Positions 22,257-35,795 of a stretch of 64,000 nt of DNA are shown here, in pieces. Numbering within the stretch: the first letter of the stretch is position 1; every line of letters begins with the position of its first letter. The stretch is from positions 3,472,001 through 3,536,000 of the forward strand of contig OY821789.1 of the NCBI GenBank assembly GCA_963682175.1, written 5' to 3'. A model generated the notes under the pieces. The model was not told where the DNA came from and did not search any database. It saw only the letters and a program-made list of their open reading frames with translations. Origin of the DNA: Triglochin maritima (lineage: Eukaryota > Streptophyta > Magnoliopsida > Alismatales > Juncaginaceae). Both the position numbers and the translations under genes were made by a program.

Positions 22257-25013
22257 ACATTGATTCAATAAAAAAAACACTAGAGTTTGTGAGAAACTTA
22301 ATTTATCTACCCTCGACGTGGCGCAATCATCATAACTGTGTCACATGACAAATTGCATAAAAGAAGAACAAAACACGTGCATACATCTACCTAACACGTT
22401 TGGGTGAACGTGTGGGTACAATATAGAGTTCTACTCGTGCACTGTGTACACATGAACAAAGTGTCAATTAGCTAAAAATAAGTGTCGATTAGCTAGTATA
22501 GATTAGCAAGTCCCCCAACTTTGTAGGTTCAAAGTCCTATCATTGATCATTATTTATATTATTATTTTGTTCAAATAATGATAGATTGTTAGGTAATTTA
22601 TTGCTAATGGTTTATGTAATCCAACTTAAGGTTATCGTAACCTGCAGGAGAAGTTGCAACTGCTAGTGACAACCATGGCAAGAATATGATCATGCGCAGG
22701 TCATCAACTTGAAAGATCAACGCGAGTAGATAACATCTTCTACTGTCCAACTATCATCAAACAATTTACTAAAAAAACATCATCAAACACCAAAAAAGTC
22801 AAAATCTAACAACAATCAAAACATGGCACCTCAAATTGACCAGCTTCTACAAATTTCCACCGTAGAAAGATGGAAAAGCAAAGTGTGAAAGGAAGTTCAG
22901 GCTTTTCTTGTAATCAAGCAATTTTGTGTTAATTTTAATATTCTTTAGAATTTCTGTTTATAGCCTGAAATGGATACCAGAAAAAAAGATTGTTTCTTAT
23001 AAATGTAACAACATTAAAGGGTATAGATGCAAAATATGCCTTGTCTATTGAATTCTGGGCTTCAGTTTTAAGTTTTAACACCACCTTTCAGACTTTCAGT
23101 TTAAGACATGAAGGGGCAAATTATTTTTTACTTCCAGAACACAACATGTCCTTTAATTTATCAGACACAAAGGTCAAGTTATTTGATAGAGATTAGAAAT
23201 CTCATAGTCTCACATTCGTCAAACTTTTCCACACAGCATGGAACAAATACGAAGAGAGAAATATCTTGCAACCTTATCATCAACTTCAATGTTAAATTCA
23301 AATGTAACATTACTACATTAGTAAGTTGTGGTCTTGTGGAGGTAAGATGGTCATCTTTTGATACTTGTGAGAGTGGGACCAGTGAATCTATTCCAGAGGA
23401 AACTTCTAGCTACGACAATATAATTTTTTGCTCCTTGATTTTGAAACAAAAAATAAGAGTCGAAGGAAGGTTCTCTGTGTTGTTCCACAGAAGCCAACAA
23501 GTGCAGCAAAGTGTGCAACACGTAAAAAGAACAGAGAATATTTTGAACAAAACATGGAAAATTGTGTTTATAAGTGTCTGTTTTGACCACATCCTTTGCA
23601 TGAATTTGGAAGATTGGCAGGGGTCATTGACTCATTGGTCGTGTGGAATCTCAAGAGAAACAAAACCAAGTTAGCATAGTTTCTCAAAAAATTCCCCTGC
23701 TATGTGCTATTGTGCTGTCTTTTTTTAATGGTAGTCGCTATGTTTTTTTTTAGTTTCAAAACTTGGATATTCCGATGGATAGATTAAAGTAGACCATAAT
23801 TGCACCATTACGTACCTTGGTCGTAAGTTCTAACCACTCCATCCTACCAACTAAGAAATTAATTAAACATGTAGTCAAGAAGAAAACAAGTTTTCCAATT
23901 TCCACATCTTTATTCAAATGCATTCAAATCAAGTGTACATTGACGTCCAAGTTGAAAAACTACTGCACACGCTTCCTTTATTTTTCTTCAAAAGAGTTGG
24001 GTAAGAAACACGCATGTTTAGGATTATATTTTGTAAAATAGTGCAACTCGAGTTGAAGTTTTAAGTGATGGAAAAGTGCAAATTCAACGATTGCTGCTAG
24101 TATTTTGCCTTTGGGGTTTGGAAGGTTGTCTAATTTCGACTGTGGAATTAGAAGAAAGGTAAATAATAGTATCTAGTTAAACTTCTTCTGAATGTTGATT
24201 TCAACAATGTGTTAGAGTAAGGCCAAGTCAAATACTTGATTTTTAATTGAAACATTTTACAAAACTCATGTTTCAGAGATGCAGTGTTATTTATTACTTA
24301 TCAGGTGGGATCAAAAGTCCATCTTGTTTTAATAACTTATTATATTTTTTTTTTGATAAGCATAACTTTTTATATATTCTCTTAGATTTAGTAAATGTGG
24401 TGCAGTACTGTGTCTGAAATTACTTTGTTGGGCTTTTGGGCTCACAATCATGGGCTTTCTTGTTTGCCGGCCGGCAAGGATTCCGTTCCACCGCTACATT
24501 TTTATTTTGATTCGTTGGACTCATAATTTGTTTATTTTTAATTAAATCAAATTAAAAAATAGATGGTTGGTGTGATTGGTTTGTTAGAAAAATTATCCTA
24601 CGTAATAAAAAAAATCAAATTGGCCTTCATTGATTTCAATGAACTTTCCATGTTGACTTCCGTGACAATTTACAAGATTACTTGAGATTTTAAAAAGAGC
24701 AAAATAATCATTAATATTTGAAATACTCTTTCTTCTATTCAATTCTGAATAGGACTCAATTTGTTGAAAACAAATCGCATAACATTGCAAACAAACTACT
24801 TTTAATATATAAAAAACAAACATTGGAAACAAACTTACAAAGATGTAACCAAACAACAATCGACAAACAAAAGCTCCCACACACTCAATGCCAAGTATTC
24901 ATCATAGCATTACACATCACCATAATCATCATCCTCATCAAAACTTTATAAGTACACAACAAGATAAACATTTGTATTGTGACAAGAAGTTATACATTAA
25001 CAACATCATTAAT
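22257..25013. other. Intergenic, nothing recognised
   Basis: AT-rich DNA. ORFs at 23108-23674 and 23351-23590 overlap on opposite strands and show no domain. The stretch next to 25013 is probably the EPFL 3' UTR. Confidence 0.5.
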
Positions 25014-25407
25014 TCATGGTGTGTACAATGCAGAGCCACACTTGCACTTCCACCCTTCAGGTTCATAGTTAGTGTATTGAGCAGCCAAGTGATCCGAAGT
25101 GGTGGGCACTTGAATAGCCACGCAAGGCACACACCTACCACATCTGTTCCCACAGCGTGGAGGTCTTGACCCCAACCCATCCCACTCGACCACCTCATCA
25201 CTCCCTGAAAAAATCACATCACCGTCAATACATAACACATTACAACATCATAACACAAACACAAATTCACACTGACTTACCTTGATTGTCATCATGTTGG
25301 TAAAATTTCCACGCACAACAACATGAAGAGCTCAAGAGTTGCACCGCCACAACAAAAATGACAAGAAACCAACCAAGATTGCCCTTAAGTTTTCTTCTCA
25401 TCACCAT
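25014..25407 (-). CDS. EPIDERMAL PATTERNING FACTOR-like (EPFL) secreted peptide precursor
   Basis: Two exons, 25281..25407 and 25014..25204, are joined by a 76-bp GT-AG intron (gtaagt donor); 105 residues. A basic start MVMRRKLK and a hydrophobic core WFLVIFVVAVQLL form a signal peptide. The mature C-terminal domain holds the EPF cysteine pattern PPRCGNRCGRCVPC, then AIQVPT and YTNYEPEGWKCKCG, ending at SALYTP: six cysteines, as in EPFL rather than the eight of EPF1/EPF2. EPF/EPFL peptides are processed, exported ligands of ERECTA-family receptor kinases (with TMM in the stomatal lineage) that control stomatal spacing, stem growth or organ margins. A TATA-like run (minus strand, near 25475) lies about 70 bp upstream of the ATG. 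Which EPFL subgroup it belongs to is not settled here. Confidence 0.92.
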
Positions 25408-26639
25408 GTTCAGACACAATAGTGGGTGTGCGTTATAGGGTGTGCATGGCTGATATGTCGAACCAAAGATTAAGATATATATATATCCTCCCTATGTTTG
25501 TCTCACGCTTCTGCCTGCTATTGGATGTGTTTGAAAGAGAGAAAGTTGAGAGATATTTTGCTTGAACTACGAGTGATGCAGATGGGCATTCATGTCATGC
25601 AAAACTACGATGACAACTCACTTGAAAGTTGAAACACCACATGATTGATGAGACTCTATCTTTGCCATGCATGGCATTTCTTTGGTCTTGGGCAATACCA
25701 ATGCCCTGTCTCTGTACTAAGTGATGTGTATAAGACTATAAGCGTGACTCGTTAAAATTTAATAAAATTCTACCACCTGTGGCTATTATCAGTTTATCAC
25801 CAAGGCCAAAAGATTAACAAGGTGTGTGTGGCCTGTGGGTTGGGATGTGAGCTGGTAGGCCTACTATATACTGCAATCTCGATGTTTTCTTGGCTGCAGA
25901 GCCTAAAAGAAGGTACGTTTCTTGGAGGTTTTGTAGACTGAAAGCTACTTGACAGACTGATCTAGGAAAACTACCCATTTTATTTTGATTTTATTTTTCA
26001 TAATTATTTTTCATTATAGTATAAAAAGAAAAAATATATTAGAAGTAAAAATAAAAAAATAAAAAATTATAATTAACACGAACGATTTAACTAATTCACG
26101 AATAAGATTTAACGGTTCAATAAATTAAGTGATTGGTTAATGGGTTACACAACTCATGAAGCCCGTTCAGAATAAGAGTTGATCAGCTTCTTCTTTTTGT
26201 TTATTTAGGTAATTTCTACTAATCAAAGTTTCTACTTATTTCACCATGTTCACGAAGATATTCTTCTCGTATGAATTTCACATAACAACGTAGTAAAGAA
26301 TTTTTTGCTCTAATGAAAATTAACCATTATCAAAAATAAATAAAAATAGTAAGGAATTTACATAAGGAGCATTGGTCTTTTATATGATCACAGTAGACTA
26401 GTAATTAGGAGCGGTGTCACGTACATGAGAGAGGGGGTCAAGTAACCTCTTGTTTTGAAACGAATTAAATTTCTAAAAAATCAAAACAATTATAAAACGA
26501 ATTTAATTTTCACTAAATTTCTATTATAAAACGAGATAAAATAGTTATATATTATAATTCCTATTATAAAAATTCCTATTTTTACTATTCCTTACTATTA
26601 AATTATAAAACGAATTAAATTCAAACAGAAAGCGAAAAT
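25408..26639. other. EPFL upstream region and intergenic DNA
   Basis: A TA-rich TATA candidate lies near 25470-25485. Farther out the sequence is AT-rich without recognisable genes. An imperfect inverted repeat built on TATAAAACGAATT and AATTCGTTTTATAA lies near 26490-26660. Confidence 0.4.
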
Positions 26640-27265
26640 TCGTTTTATAATTGTTTTGATTTTTTAGAAAATTTTTAAATTTTTTTAAAATTTTTACCAA
26701 GATGAACCCCGAAATGATGTGGACGAGAGATGTATGTTGTGTTGGGTTGTGGTTAAGATGTAAATAGTATAGAAAAAAAAGTGGGTTGAGGAAAGAGAAA
26801 GTTGATGTGAAAGAGAAAGAAAGCTGATTTTGAAGAGAGAGAGAACTGATGACCGGTTCGTCCAGGTCATGGTTAGTGACGGTCTTAGGCCACCCACTGA
26901 GGAGCCACATTTTGACCCCCAAAATCACCATTATTTCTCCGTCACGTCATCATACCCGTTAATACACGCTTTTATCAACTCATTTCGAAACACTCTCAAC
27001 TACCATACCCAATTTCTAAATGCTCTTTTTCCCGCACATCATTTCTTTTAACCTCTGCATTCTAACATGGATAAAAACAAAAAAAATAAAAAAATTGAAA
27101 AAATGAAATAAAAAAAACATTTTTAAAAGATTTAAAAAAAATAACCAAACAGAGGGGACCAGTGCACTTAGGACACATGTGTCCGTAGCCCACTCACATA
27201 GGACGTGCCCGCTCAGACACCCCTCGTTAAAGGCATCCACTACCGCGTTCTTAGTTGCCCCTAAA
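26640..27265. mobile_element. Copy 2 of the Harbinger-like element remnant
   Basis: Shares CGAAATGATGTGGACGAGAG and the following GTTGTGTTGGGTTGTGG block with 12370-12460 and, inverted, with 29090-29160. GC-rich parts at 26880-26925 (GGCCACCCACTGAGGAG) and 27150-27240 probably mark ends. Boundaries uncertain. Confidence 0.4.
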
Positions 27266-28806
27266 ATTAGGGGTGAGCAAAACCGGATATCCGAATTTTC
27301 GGATACCTGAAATCCGGATATCCGATTTTTCGGATCACCAAAATATCATTCCGGATCCAATTCGGATTAATCTCGATATCCGGATTTCGGGTATCCGGTT
27401 ATTGTTCCCATAAATACATGCATAATTTTTCACACATTATCTAAACTTTCCAATCCAAATTCCAATCCAAAATAATAATAATAAATTAATGTATTAATAA
27501 TTATGCAGGGATAAAGAAAAAAATCATAATCATCAAAACATTCCCAAAACAAAATCAATTTGCAATTCAGGATTCCAATACAAAGTCAACGTTCTTATAG
27601 TAAAAATGTAAAACAACCACAACATTCACTCATTAGGTGTATCAATTGTCTCAATAAATTAAAACACAATATACATAATACATAAATGTACATCTGATTA
27701 TTCAATTGTAAATTTCTCACATACGCATGTTTTGAGGATTGTTTAGTGCAATTTATATAGAATAAAGTAGGGTTGTAAATGGGACGGGTAAAACCTACCC
27801 CGACCTACCAACTCGACCCTCCAAAGACGGGTACAGTGTAAAAAATCAAACCCGCCACCCGCCTACCCGAATAAGAAATGAAGCAGGTAGCGGTTGTATT
27901 TTCTACCCACCCCGTTTACCCGAGTACCCGCATAAGAATTTAATAAATTAAATAATAAATATTATATATATACACTTATATACCATATACATATTACTAT
28001 TCTCTAATCCTTAATTTACTAATAATGTTATAAAGTCGAAGCTATTTATAATTTATGGTGTAATCACATTAGTCGTGCTTTTATGGTGCTAATATGTCAT
28101 GTTTTTAATTTATGGTGTTATGGAGAAAAAGAAAATAAATAAATAATCCATTTATCCATCTACCCGCCCCGCATAACCCATTTAGCCACCCTGCCTCGCC
28201 CGCTAAACCCGTTTACCTGATCTTAGGCGGGTCGGGTAGCAGTGAGTTCAAAACCCACCCCGACCCATTTACAGCCCTAGAATAAAGTATTTAAAGTATG
28301 CAAAATAAAGTATTTAAAGTACAAACAAAAAGAGCAGAACAGTTGAATTGTAGGTTTAAATTTCTGAACTTTATGAATGCAAAATCGAAACCTAAACCTC
28401 AATCCCCAAATCTCCACCTCTGATATGGATTCCTTCCTCCACCCAGCTTAGATCGACCCCTTTTGTCCCAATGTCGAAGGATCGGAGCAAGAGAACGAGA
28501 GCAGCAACCTTCCCCTGAAGCTAGAATCGGTCGGAGTTGAGGAATGAGGATGTGGAGAAGGATTTGGAGTTCGAGAGGAGACAATTTAGGGTTTGGAGTT
28601 GGTGTCGAAGAGAATGGAAGATAGTTTAGTCTAGGCGTCTAGTTGGATATTCAAAAAAAAAAGATTTCGGATTCAGATATCCGATTCTCCCCAAGGTCTA
28701 ACTCGAATCCAGTCGGAAAAAGTGTGTAGAAAATCGGATCGGATATCTCATCCGAAATATTAGGATTGGATATCTGATTATTCAGATTTTTCTAATAACC
28801 CTTGCC
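27266..28806. mobile_element. TIR element with CGGATATCC motifs, hosting a nested hAT MITE
   Basis: The left end TAGGGGTGAGCAAAACCGG, rich in CGGATATCCG, is mirrored on the right by GGATATCTGATTATTCAG up to about 28806. The first 11 bases equal the termini of the 52816 MITE. An internal segment (27768-28279) is a separate insertion. No target duplication was found, so the element is older or its ends are misplaced. Confidence 0.5.
27768..28279. mobile_element. hAT-type MITE with perfect 8-bp target duplication
   Basis: 512 bp, starting TAGGGTTGTAAATGGGACGG and ending in the inverse (GACCCATTTACAGCCCTA). Flanked by the direct repeat GAATAAAG (27760..27767 and 28280..28287), 8 bp as expected for hAT elements. 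The interior repeats ACCCGC/GGGTAG motifs near both ends. Non-coding. Confidence 0.85.
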
Positions 28807-28829
28807 TACAATCACACTCCATTTTTTTC

Positions 28830-29440
28830 GCCACGCCAGTTAATTCATCTTTTTGTCATAGTAATTTTCTGATTTTTAAAAAACTTTTCACTGTCATCTC
28901 TAATTTTTTACATTTTTTTCCTCACCAACGTTTCTTTTTACCTCCGTACTCTAACATATTTGACTCATATGACTTCGACTCTAGGTTTTAAGATCATCCC
29001 TTGCCATGACCTGGACGACCTAATTATTAGCTCAATCTCTTTTCAAAATCAGTTTTCTCTTTCCTCAACCCACCTTCTTATCTTTTCTACACTATTCACC
29101 TCGTAACCACAACCCATCACAACACACAACAATCTATATCTCTACTCTATATCATTTCGAGATCCATCTTGGTAAAAAATAAAAAAAAATTAAAAACATT
29201 TCTTAAAAATCAAAACAATTATAAAACGTATTTTTAAAAAAAATAAAACAAAACTTAAACAAAAATCCTAAAAATCAAAACTAAAAAACTAAAATAAAAA
29301 ATAATTGGTGACCTGGTTTTTCGGTCGTCGACCCGGGCGTTTCAACGGGGGAGATGACCTGGTCATCTTCGACCTTACCGGGTCATGGGGGTGGGGGAAT
29401 CCCCGTTAAGGGATGTCGTAAACTTAATTTTCTGGAATGC
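28830..29440. mobile_element. Copy 3 of the Harbinger-like element remnant (inverted)
   Basis: Carries, inverted, the CACAACCCATCACAACACAC and CCTCAACCCACCTTC blocks seen in copy 2. It ends near GGGGAATCCCCGTTAAGGGA, the counterpart of the GGCCATCCTTAATGGG end of copy 1. Confidence 0.4.
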
Positions 29441-29679
29441 GTGTGTCAAGTTCCAAAGCAGTACTCTTAAAAAAATGAGTCCTTATAAACGACCGCGCCC
29501 GTCCCGGACGCGGCTGACGTGGTCAGTTGAGTCAGCAATCCAGTCAGTAGAGAAATTCATTTAATAACATGTTGGTGCCACATGCAACCTTTAGTTTCCC
29601 AATGCAACATTACTTTCTCACTGCAACGTTTGGTTTCCCCATGCAACTTTTATTTTCTCACTGCAACGTTTGGTTTCCT

Positions 29680-30775
29680 CATGCAACTTTTACTGTGAGT
29701 TGTACCTTTTTAAGTGTAATTTGTTCCTTTTTAAGTGAGTGTACATTTTTTAGTGTGAAGTTATTCTTTGTAGTGTTTTTTGTTCCTTTTTAAGTTTGTG
29801 GTTCTCCTTTTTAACTCTGAGTTGTATCTTTTTAAGTGATGTATGTTCCTTTTTAAGAATTGTTTGTTCCTTTTTATGTTTGAGGTTCACTTTTTTAACT
29901 GTGAGTTGTACCTTTTTAACCTTTAATTTCCCAATGCAACATTACTTTCTCACTGCAACGTTTGGTTTCCTCATGCAACTTTTACTTTCTCACTGTAACG
30001 TTTGGTTTCCCCATGCAACTTTTACTTTTCCCAACGCAACTTTTGGTTTCCCCAGACAACAACTTAAAAAGGCAAAACATGTTCCTTTTTAACATCTACG
30101 TCTATCCTTTTTAAGTTTACGGTTCACTTTTTTAACTGTAAGTTGTACCTTTTTAAGTGATGTATGTTCCTTTTTAAGAATTGTTTGTTCTTTTTTATGT
30201 TTGAGATTCTCATTTTTAACTGTGAGTTGTACCTTTTTAAGTGTAGTTTGTTCCTTTTTAGGTGAGTGTACATTTTTTAGTGTGAAGTTATTCTTTTTAG
30301 TGTTTTTTGTTCCTTTTTAAGTTTGCGGTTCTCCTTTTTAACTGTGAGTCGTACCTTTTTAAGTGATGTCTGTTCCTTTTTAAGAATTGCTTGTTTCTTT
30401 TTATGTTGAGGTCCACCTTTTTAACTGTGAGTAGTACCTTTTTAAGTGAGGCTTCTTCCTTTTTATGTTTGAGGTTCTTCTTTTTAACTGAGTTGTACAT
30501 TTTTAAGTGTAGTTTGTTCCTTTTTAAGTAAGTGTACATTTTTAAGTGTGGAGTTTTTTTTTAATTTTTGTTTCGTCTTTTTTAAGATATGTTGTTTCTT
30601 TTTAGATTCTACTTCATCCTTTTAAGTATTGCTTCATCTTTTTTAATTTTCTGTTGTTTCTTTTTAAATTGATGTTTTTCCTTTTTAATTTTCTATTTTT
30701 CCTTTTTAATTTTCTGTTGTTCATTTTTAAGTTATGTTTGTTCCTTTTTAAGTTTTTGTTTTTCCTTTTTAACAA
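29680..30775 (+). repeat. Tandem array of ~21-bp CTTTTTAAG units (element C)
   Basis: More than 40 imperfect units such as TGTTCCTTTTTAAGTGTAGT, interrupted near 29920-30060 by the AATGCAAC/GTTTGGTTTCC sub-repeat. The unit aligns with those of the other family members over TGTYC and WAAGTG. Confidence 0.9.
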
Positions 30776-31170
30776 AACCAAAAACTTTAAATCAACTACA
30801 AAGAAACAAATTTTTCCTCAAAAACTCAACACAAAAAATCCAAATCAGCTACAAAGAACTACACTTCCAAAAAAAATGAAGACCAATCAATTATAGAACA
30901 AAACCAAAAACTTAAAATCAGCAACGAAAATCAAACTTTCCCCAAAAACCACCTCACAAAAAACTTAAATCAGTTACAAAAAACCACATTCCTCCTCGTC
31001 TGCAAAAACTCAACACAAAAAAACTCAAATCAGCTACAAAAATCATGTGTCCGAAAAACCCAAGATCAATCCATCACATAACAAAATCCCAAAACTTCAA
31101 ATCAGCCACGAAAACCAAACTTTCTCCCAAAAACATCATACAAGAAACTAAAATCAGTTACAAAAATTGC
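30775..31170 (+). repeat. Longer A-rich tandem repeats in element C
   Basis: Three or so imperfect units of about 120-180 bp, each containing AAATCAGCTACAAA-like and CAAACTTTCYCC-like strings, between the array and the right end. Confidence 0.6.
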
Positions 31171-31592
31171 ATTCCTCCTCCTCCTCGCATCGAGAAAGAC
31201 TCCAACGCCAACCATTTCCTCCTCTTCCTCGCCGACCAACTGCATCGTGACGTCCTAACCAACGACGTCGGAGTCCCAACCTCCTTAATACTCACTCCCG
31301 CGTCATCTCCTCGGCATCCCTCTTACCGATTTCGTCTTCCATCGGGAGAAAATGATGGAGAATGAAAGGTTTGGGGGATAATTGAAGATTTTGAGAATAT
31401 ATGTATATTGGAAACCATATGTCACATAGTTCCGCGTACGTGTGATGTGACACAAAATAAATAAATAATATGTGATTTAATTAATCTTTGATTTTTGCTG
31501 ATTGTATTGTCCACATCAGACGGCGTCCCGGTTGTCCACGTCAAACGACGTCCGGGACGCACCACGGTCATAAAACATTTCCCTACAAAAAT

Positions 31593-34500
31593 TCAATAGC
31601 AGAACTATATGTTTATTTATGCATAATATAAGTTAGTGATGTGATGCAGATTTGCATGAGGTCTGCCGATCAAAACAAAATGCACACTGCTTGAGGGCTG
31701 ATCAGGGGTCAGTTGCTGCAGATGGACCACCCCTTTTGATACCCTACTTGGACAAGAATCCTAGACTGGTTCAGGGTGACACAGAGAGATGACTAGAGCT
31801 GGGAAGAGAAAGTTGTCTTTTCCCAACTCCTCCAACCAAAACTTGTCTGTGGCAAAAGCGTCTCATATTTCAGGCTAGCCTTTCCACTCTGATACGAAAG
31901 TGTCACATTTGAATCACTGTCACTATTACAAGTTTATTATCTTGAAACTTTTATTACTGGTGTTATATTTAACACTACAGTAGAGCTTGTTTGTGTGTAT
32001 TTATTTTAAATATGCTTGTTTGTTTTTTGAAATGCAATTCCTTACTATAGCATGGAAAGATGGGCAAAGATTGAAAAGACTATTGTGTATTCATGTGAAG
32101 TAACTTGTAAGTTCTATTACTATTCACAAACAGGGATCACAAAGTCTCAATAAGCGAATTCCCGGCCGAATCCATAATAGTAACACACCTCTCTTTAAAT
32201 GACTTTTTTCGTAAAGACCACTTTGAGAGTCAGTTGATCACTGGACCTTGTTCAACTTTATTGGGCTAAATCCTAACACTGTAAACACTATAATACTGTC
32301 CACACCGAAAGCCCAAAATTCACACTGTGCAGATGCTAGACTTATGTTACTTTTCCTCGGAGAAAAATTAAGATGACAATAAATAGGGCAGTATTGGGGT
32401 GGTTAGTGGGTGGTTACCGGACTTACTAATGATCATATCCATCTAATTAAACGGTTCGGTCCATAATTTTATAATCAAAACTTCCAAAAATCCACAATCA
32501 ATGAATTTTTTGGGTATCTTTGAAAATAATAATACAAAAAAATTATATGTATATATTACATATAACAAAATATTATATATATATATTCATTATATTTCAC
32601 GGTTAAACGATTAAATGGACGAGTGAAATAATATCATTACATGTTCATTTATTAAATAGTTATGATTTTGACAATCCGTGACAATATCAACCAATTCGAT
32701 TAGGATGGTTAAACGATTTTGACACTGCCAATTTAGAACCCTATTAGTAAGGTTGTTGGTTTCAGTCGTCTAAACCATTGACCATCTTCATGTTCCTTTT
32801 AAGTGGATAGGAAGTCCAAAACCAATGGTCAGAAGAAGTCAGGAATTGAGATCGGACTGCAGACCGTTTAGGTCGTCTGTTGGGGTTTGACTATGTGTTA
32901 CATAAGTTACTTTTGCTGGTTCGGAAGACATAGTGACGTCCTGGTTGTTCGAATTAATCAAGTTTTCTACCATATCATTTGTGTTAAGTTTACAATCAAT
33001 TCGTATACTCATTAAATGGAAAATACATGTATTCATCAAAACTTGATTACATTTTTGAAGTCTCTAATCCTTGCTCCGTGACGACTTATCATTTGATCAC
33101 CTAGGTATAAAGTAGATATGCGATATATGTCCATTATGCGTATTTAATGCAAGGTTTGACTGATTTGTTGACTTATGTGATGTAGATTTGAATATTTGTC
33201 AAATACTTATAATTACGATTTCGTTATTGTACATTATGAAAATATAAACAAGATTAAGTTAAAAAAACCAACAAATACTACAAAGAGAAAATGATTGCAT
33301 TTACTTTAATGATTTGAGAGTTATTCTACACCTTTATATGGAATTTAAAAAAATAGATATCAAAAGAAGAAATTAAATCTATAAAAAAAAGGAGATTGAC
33401 TTTTCTAGTTCTATCTTTGGTGGTGAGACAACTCACCTAGACGTTGGAGGTCAGTTAAATAATTACAATCGCGGAGGATACAGAATACCAAAATATCACT
33501 TTCAAGTTACGAGTTATTTAATCTTCCGACTTGACGCAAAGAGGACGAAGAAAATGTGGTATGAAACTCCTTGCCCTTCTTGAAAGCTTCCGAAAAATCA
33601 TCTTGAAGCTTCATAAATCTTTTTTTTTCCCGAAACATCTCTAAGGTGTCATTCCTGCTGAAAGCAAAAACTATTGTCTTCATCTTCCTTAAATCGTATT
33701 AAGCACAACAGAGCATCAAAAAAATAAAAATTGTCTGCATACTCTAAGGAACAATAACTAACATATTAGACATATCACAATTCTCAATACAGAAGTAGTT
33801 TCATTAACAAGAACAAGGGGTCCAAACCTCAGCAATGAACCCTTAGTCATAACAATTCTCAATCCTTGTTAATATGTTGCAAGGTCGCACATTAATTAGC
33901 TTCTCTTGCCGTTGGTACACGCAAATCATATCCTACATCCCGAATAATAATGACTTATACGAGTGTTGTTCATGATACAGACCCAGCAATCCAGTCTGAG
34001 CACAAGATTGATGAAAATTATTATCACGTGACGGTGATGAAACCATATGATGATATATGTCATTTATTATTTATTTGTTTCATGTTTGGTAAGAAGCGAT
34101 CATGTGCTTGCAGATCTTGCGGAGTACACATGAAGGCCATAATTCCACGTCGGAAGTCTGCCCCACACGTTCAGGTGTTTTTTGTTTTTGCTAAGACATT
34201 AGAAACTTTATGGCGTAAACTGTAATTTACCATATCAGACCAAAACTTTAGGCATTGTGTAGTTAATTATAACCTATATATAAACAACTGTGTAAGGTAA
34301 ATATATACAGTTTTTTTTTGAAAATGATAAATATGTACAGTTATGTCACTGTAATAGTGTAATGCGACCAATAGATCGCATGTCATGATTGACATTGGAA
34401 TCACTTTCTCTAGAGAAAGTAAATGGATGAAACTGTGGTATGGTTCTTTCTAACTATTTTCTGATAGTTCTTTTGGTTTTGGTTTTGGTCTTCTTCCTAA

Positions 34501-35234
34501 CATTTCTTTTCTCCAAACAGTAAACAACACAATTATGCGAAAGAATGAACATATTTTTAAAATCATTTTTGGAGACATCCTTGGTTCAAGATGACATCCT
34601 AGTTGGCAGTAAGTTTTCGCATGGCGTCTGAGATGACATGGTTGGATCAAGGTTCAAAAATACGGGATGCGTGTGCGGGTGCATATGTGATTTGCGAATT
34701 AATAATTAAATAATATAATATAGATATATTAATTATAAATTATATACATATAACTAAAAATTTAGGTAACTTTTTGAATAATTTCTAAAATCATTAATTC
34801 AATATTAAACAAATCAAAGTAAAAAACAAAAATAAAACAAAAGCTAGTGTTTTGAAATGTGGTCGCATCGGGCATGCCTCATCGGGGAGATGCGATGCGC
34901 TTCTCCCCCACATCGCACCCGCATCCGGCCTCATTTCAGAACACTAGGTAGGATATGGACTTACATTATTGAATTTTATAGTTCTTAACGATTTTGACAT
35001 TAAAATTCTTGTAAATTGGAACAATACCAAGAGGACGACTCGTTTTAACTTGCTATTTTATGAACTTAGTGTGAAAATCACGTAAAATTGCACGACGCAT
35101 TTTTAAACAAAATTAACACTTTTAAACCATATGATCAAATGAATATATACACTTATTGGAATCTAATGTCTAAATTTCTTAGGGGGAAAATCGAACAGAC
35201 TCTATGAACAGATTGTACGTCATATCGTTTATAA
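31593..35234. other. Intergenic, nothing recognised
   Basis: AT-rich DNA. ORFs of 66-91 codons (for example 33950-34225, a Cys-rich stretch CACRSCG) have no partner exons or family I know. A GC-rich patch at 34860-34940 (CATCGGGGAGATGCGATGCG) looks like a decayed mobile element. Confidence 0.5.
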
Positions 35235-35795
35235 AACGACAATATCAATTTTACACGAAATACGATTATACGACACGAAAACAACACGAACTTAGTAGAT
35301 ATGGATTGAGAATTTGAACACGATTGATAAATATGTTGGATATCGATTTCTACTGCAAAAACGATTAAAACACAATAAGTAATCAGGTAACTAGGTACAC
35401 AATTACGAATACTACACGATTAAGACACGACAATACCGACAAGTCTACAAGTAATATATATGTTATAAATTATAATGAACGGGTGACGTGCAATCATGCA
35501 ATCTGGTATTCGTGTAATAAACAAAATTAATTGTGCATGAATTATTGTGTTAATGGTGTAAACGGTAGTGATGTTAAACATGTACATGAAGTAACCCGTT
35601 TAATAATCGTGTATAAACGGATTGAATATGTCAACACGATTATAAACGGATTGGATATGACAACACGATTATAAACGGATTGGATATGACAGAAGTTTAA
35701 CAACACAATTATTAAATGTATCGAATACAACACAATACTTAAAATTTTTATATACGACTTGACACGACACAATTATCACGAGATATTGTCAGCGA
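35235..35795. mobile_element. TIR element rich in CGTGT motifs (copy 2, inverted)
   Basis: Shares AATTTTACACGAAA, CCGACAAGTCTACAAGTAAT and AACGGATTGGATATG strings with the reverse complement of 21668-22256. Ends near ATATTGTCAGCG. Boundaries approximate. Confidence 0.5.

Larger units (their letters stand above)
29477..31583. mobile_element. MULE-family non-autonomous element C
   Basis: 2,107 bp. The left end GAGTCCTTATAAACGACCGC matches the left end of the 12617 element; the right end on the minus strand reads GGGAAATGTTTTATGACC. The flanks TAAAAAAAT (29468..29476) and TACAAAAAT (31584..31592) match at 8 of 9 positions, an aged target duplication. The interior holds CCCAATGCAACATT-type sub-repeats shared with A1, a long tandem array and a 3' non-repeat stretch. 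No transposase. A possible captured coding fragment (31160-31365, RIEKDSNANHFLLFLADQL) is not recognised. Confidence 0.8.
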
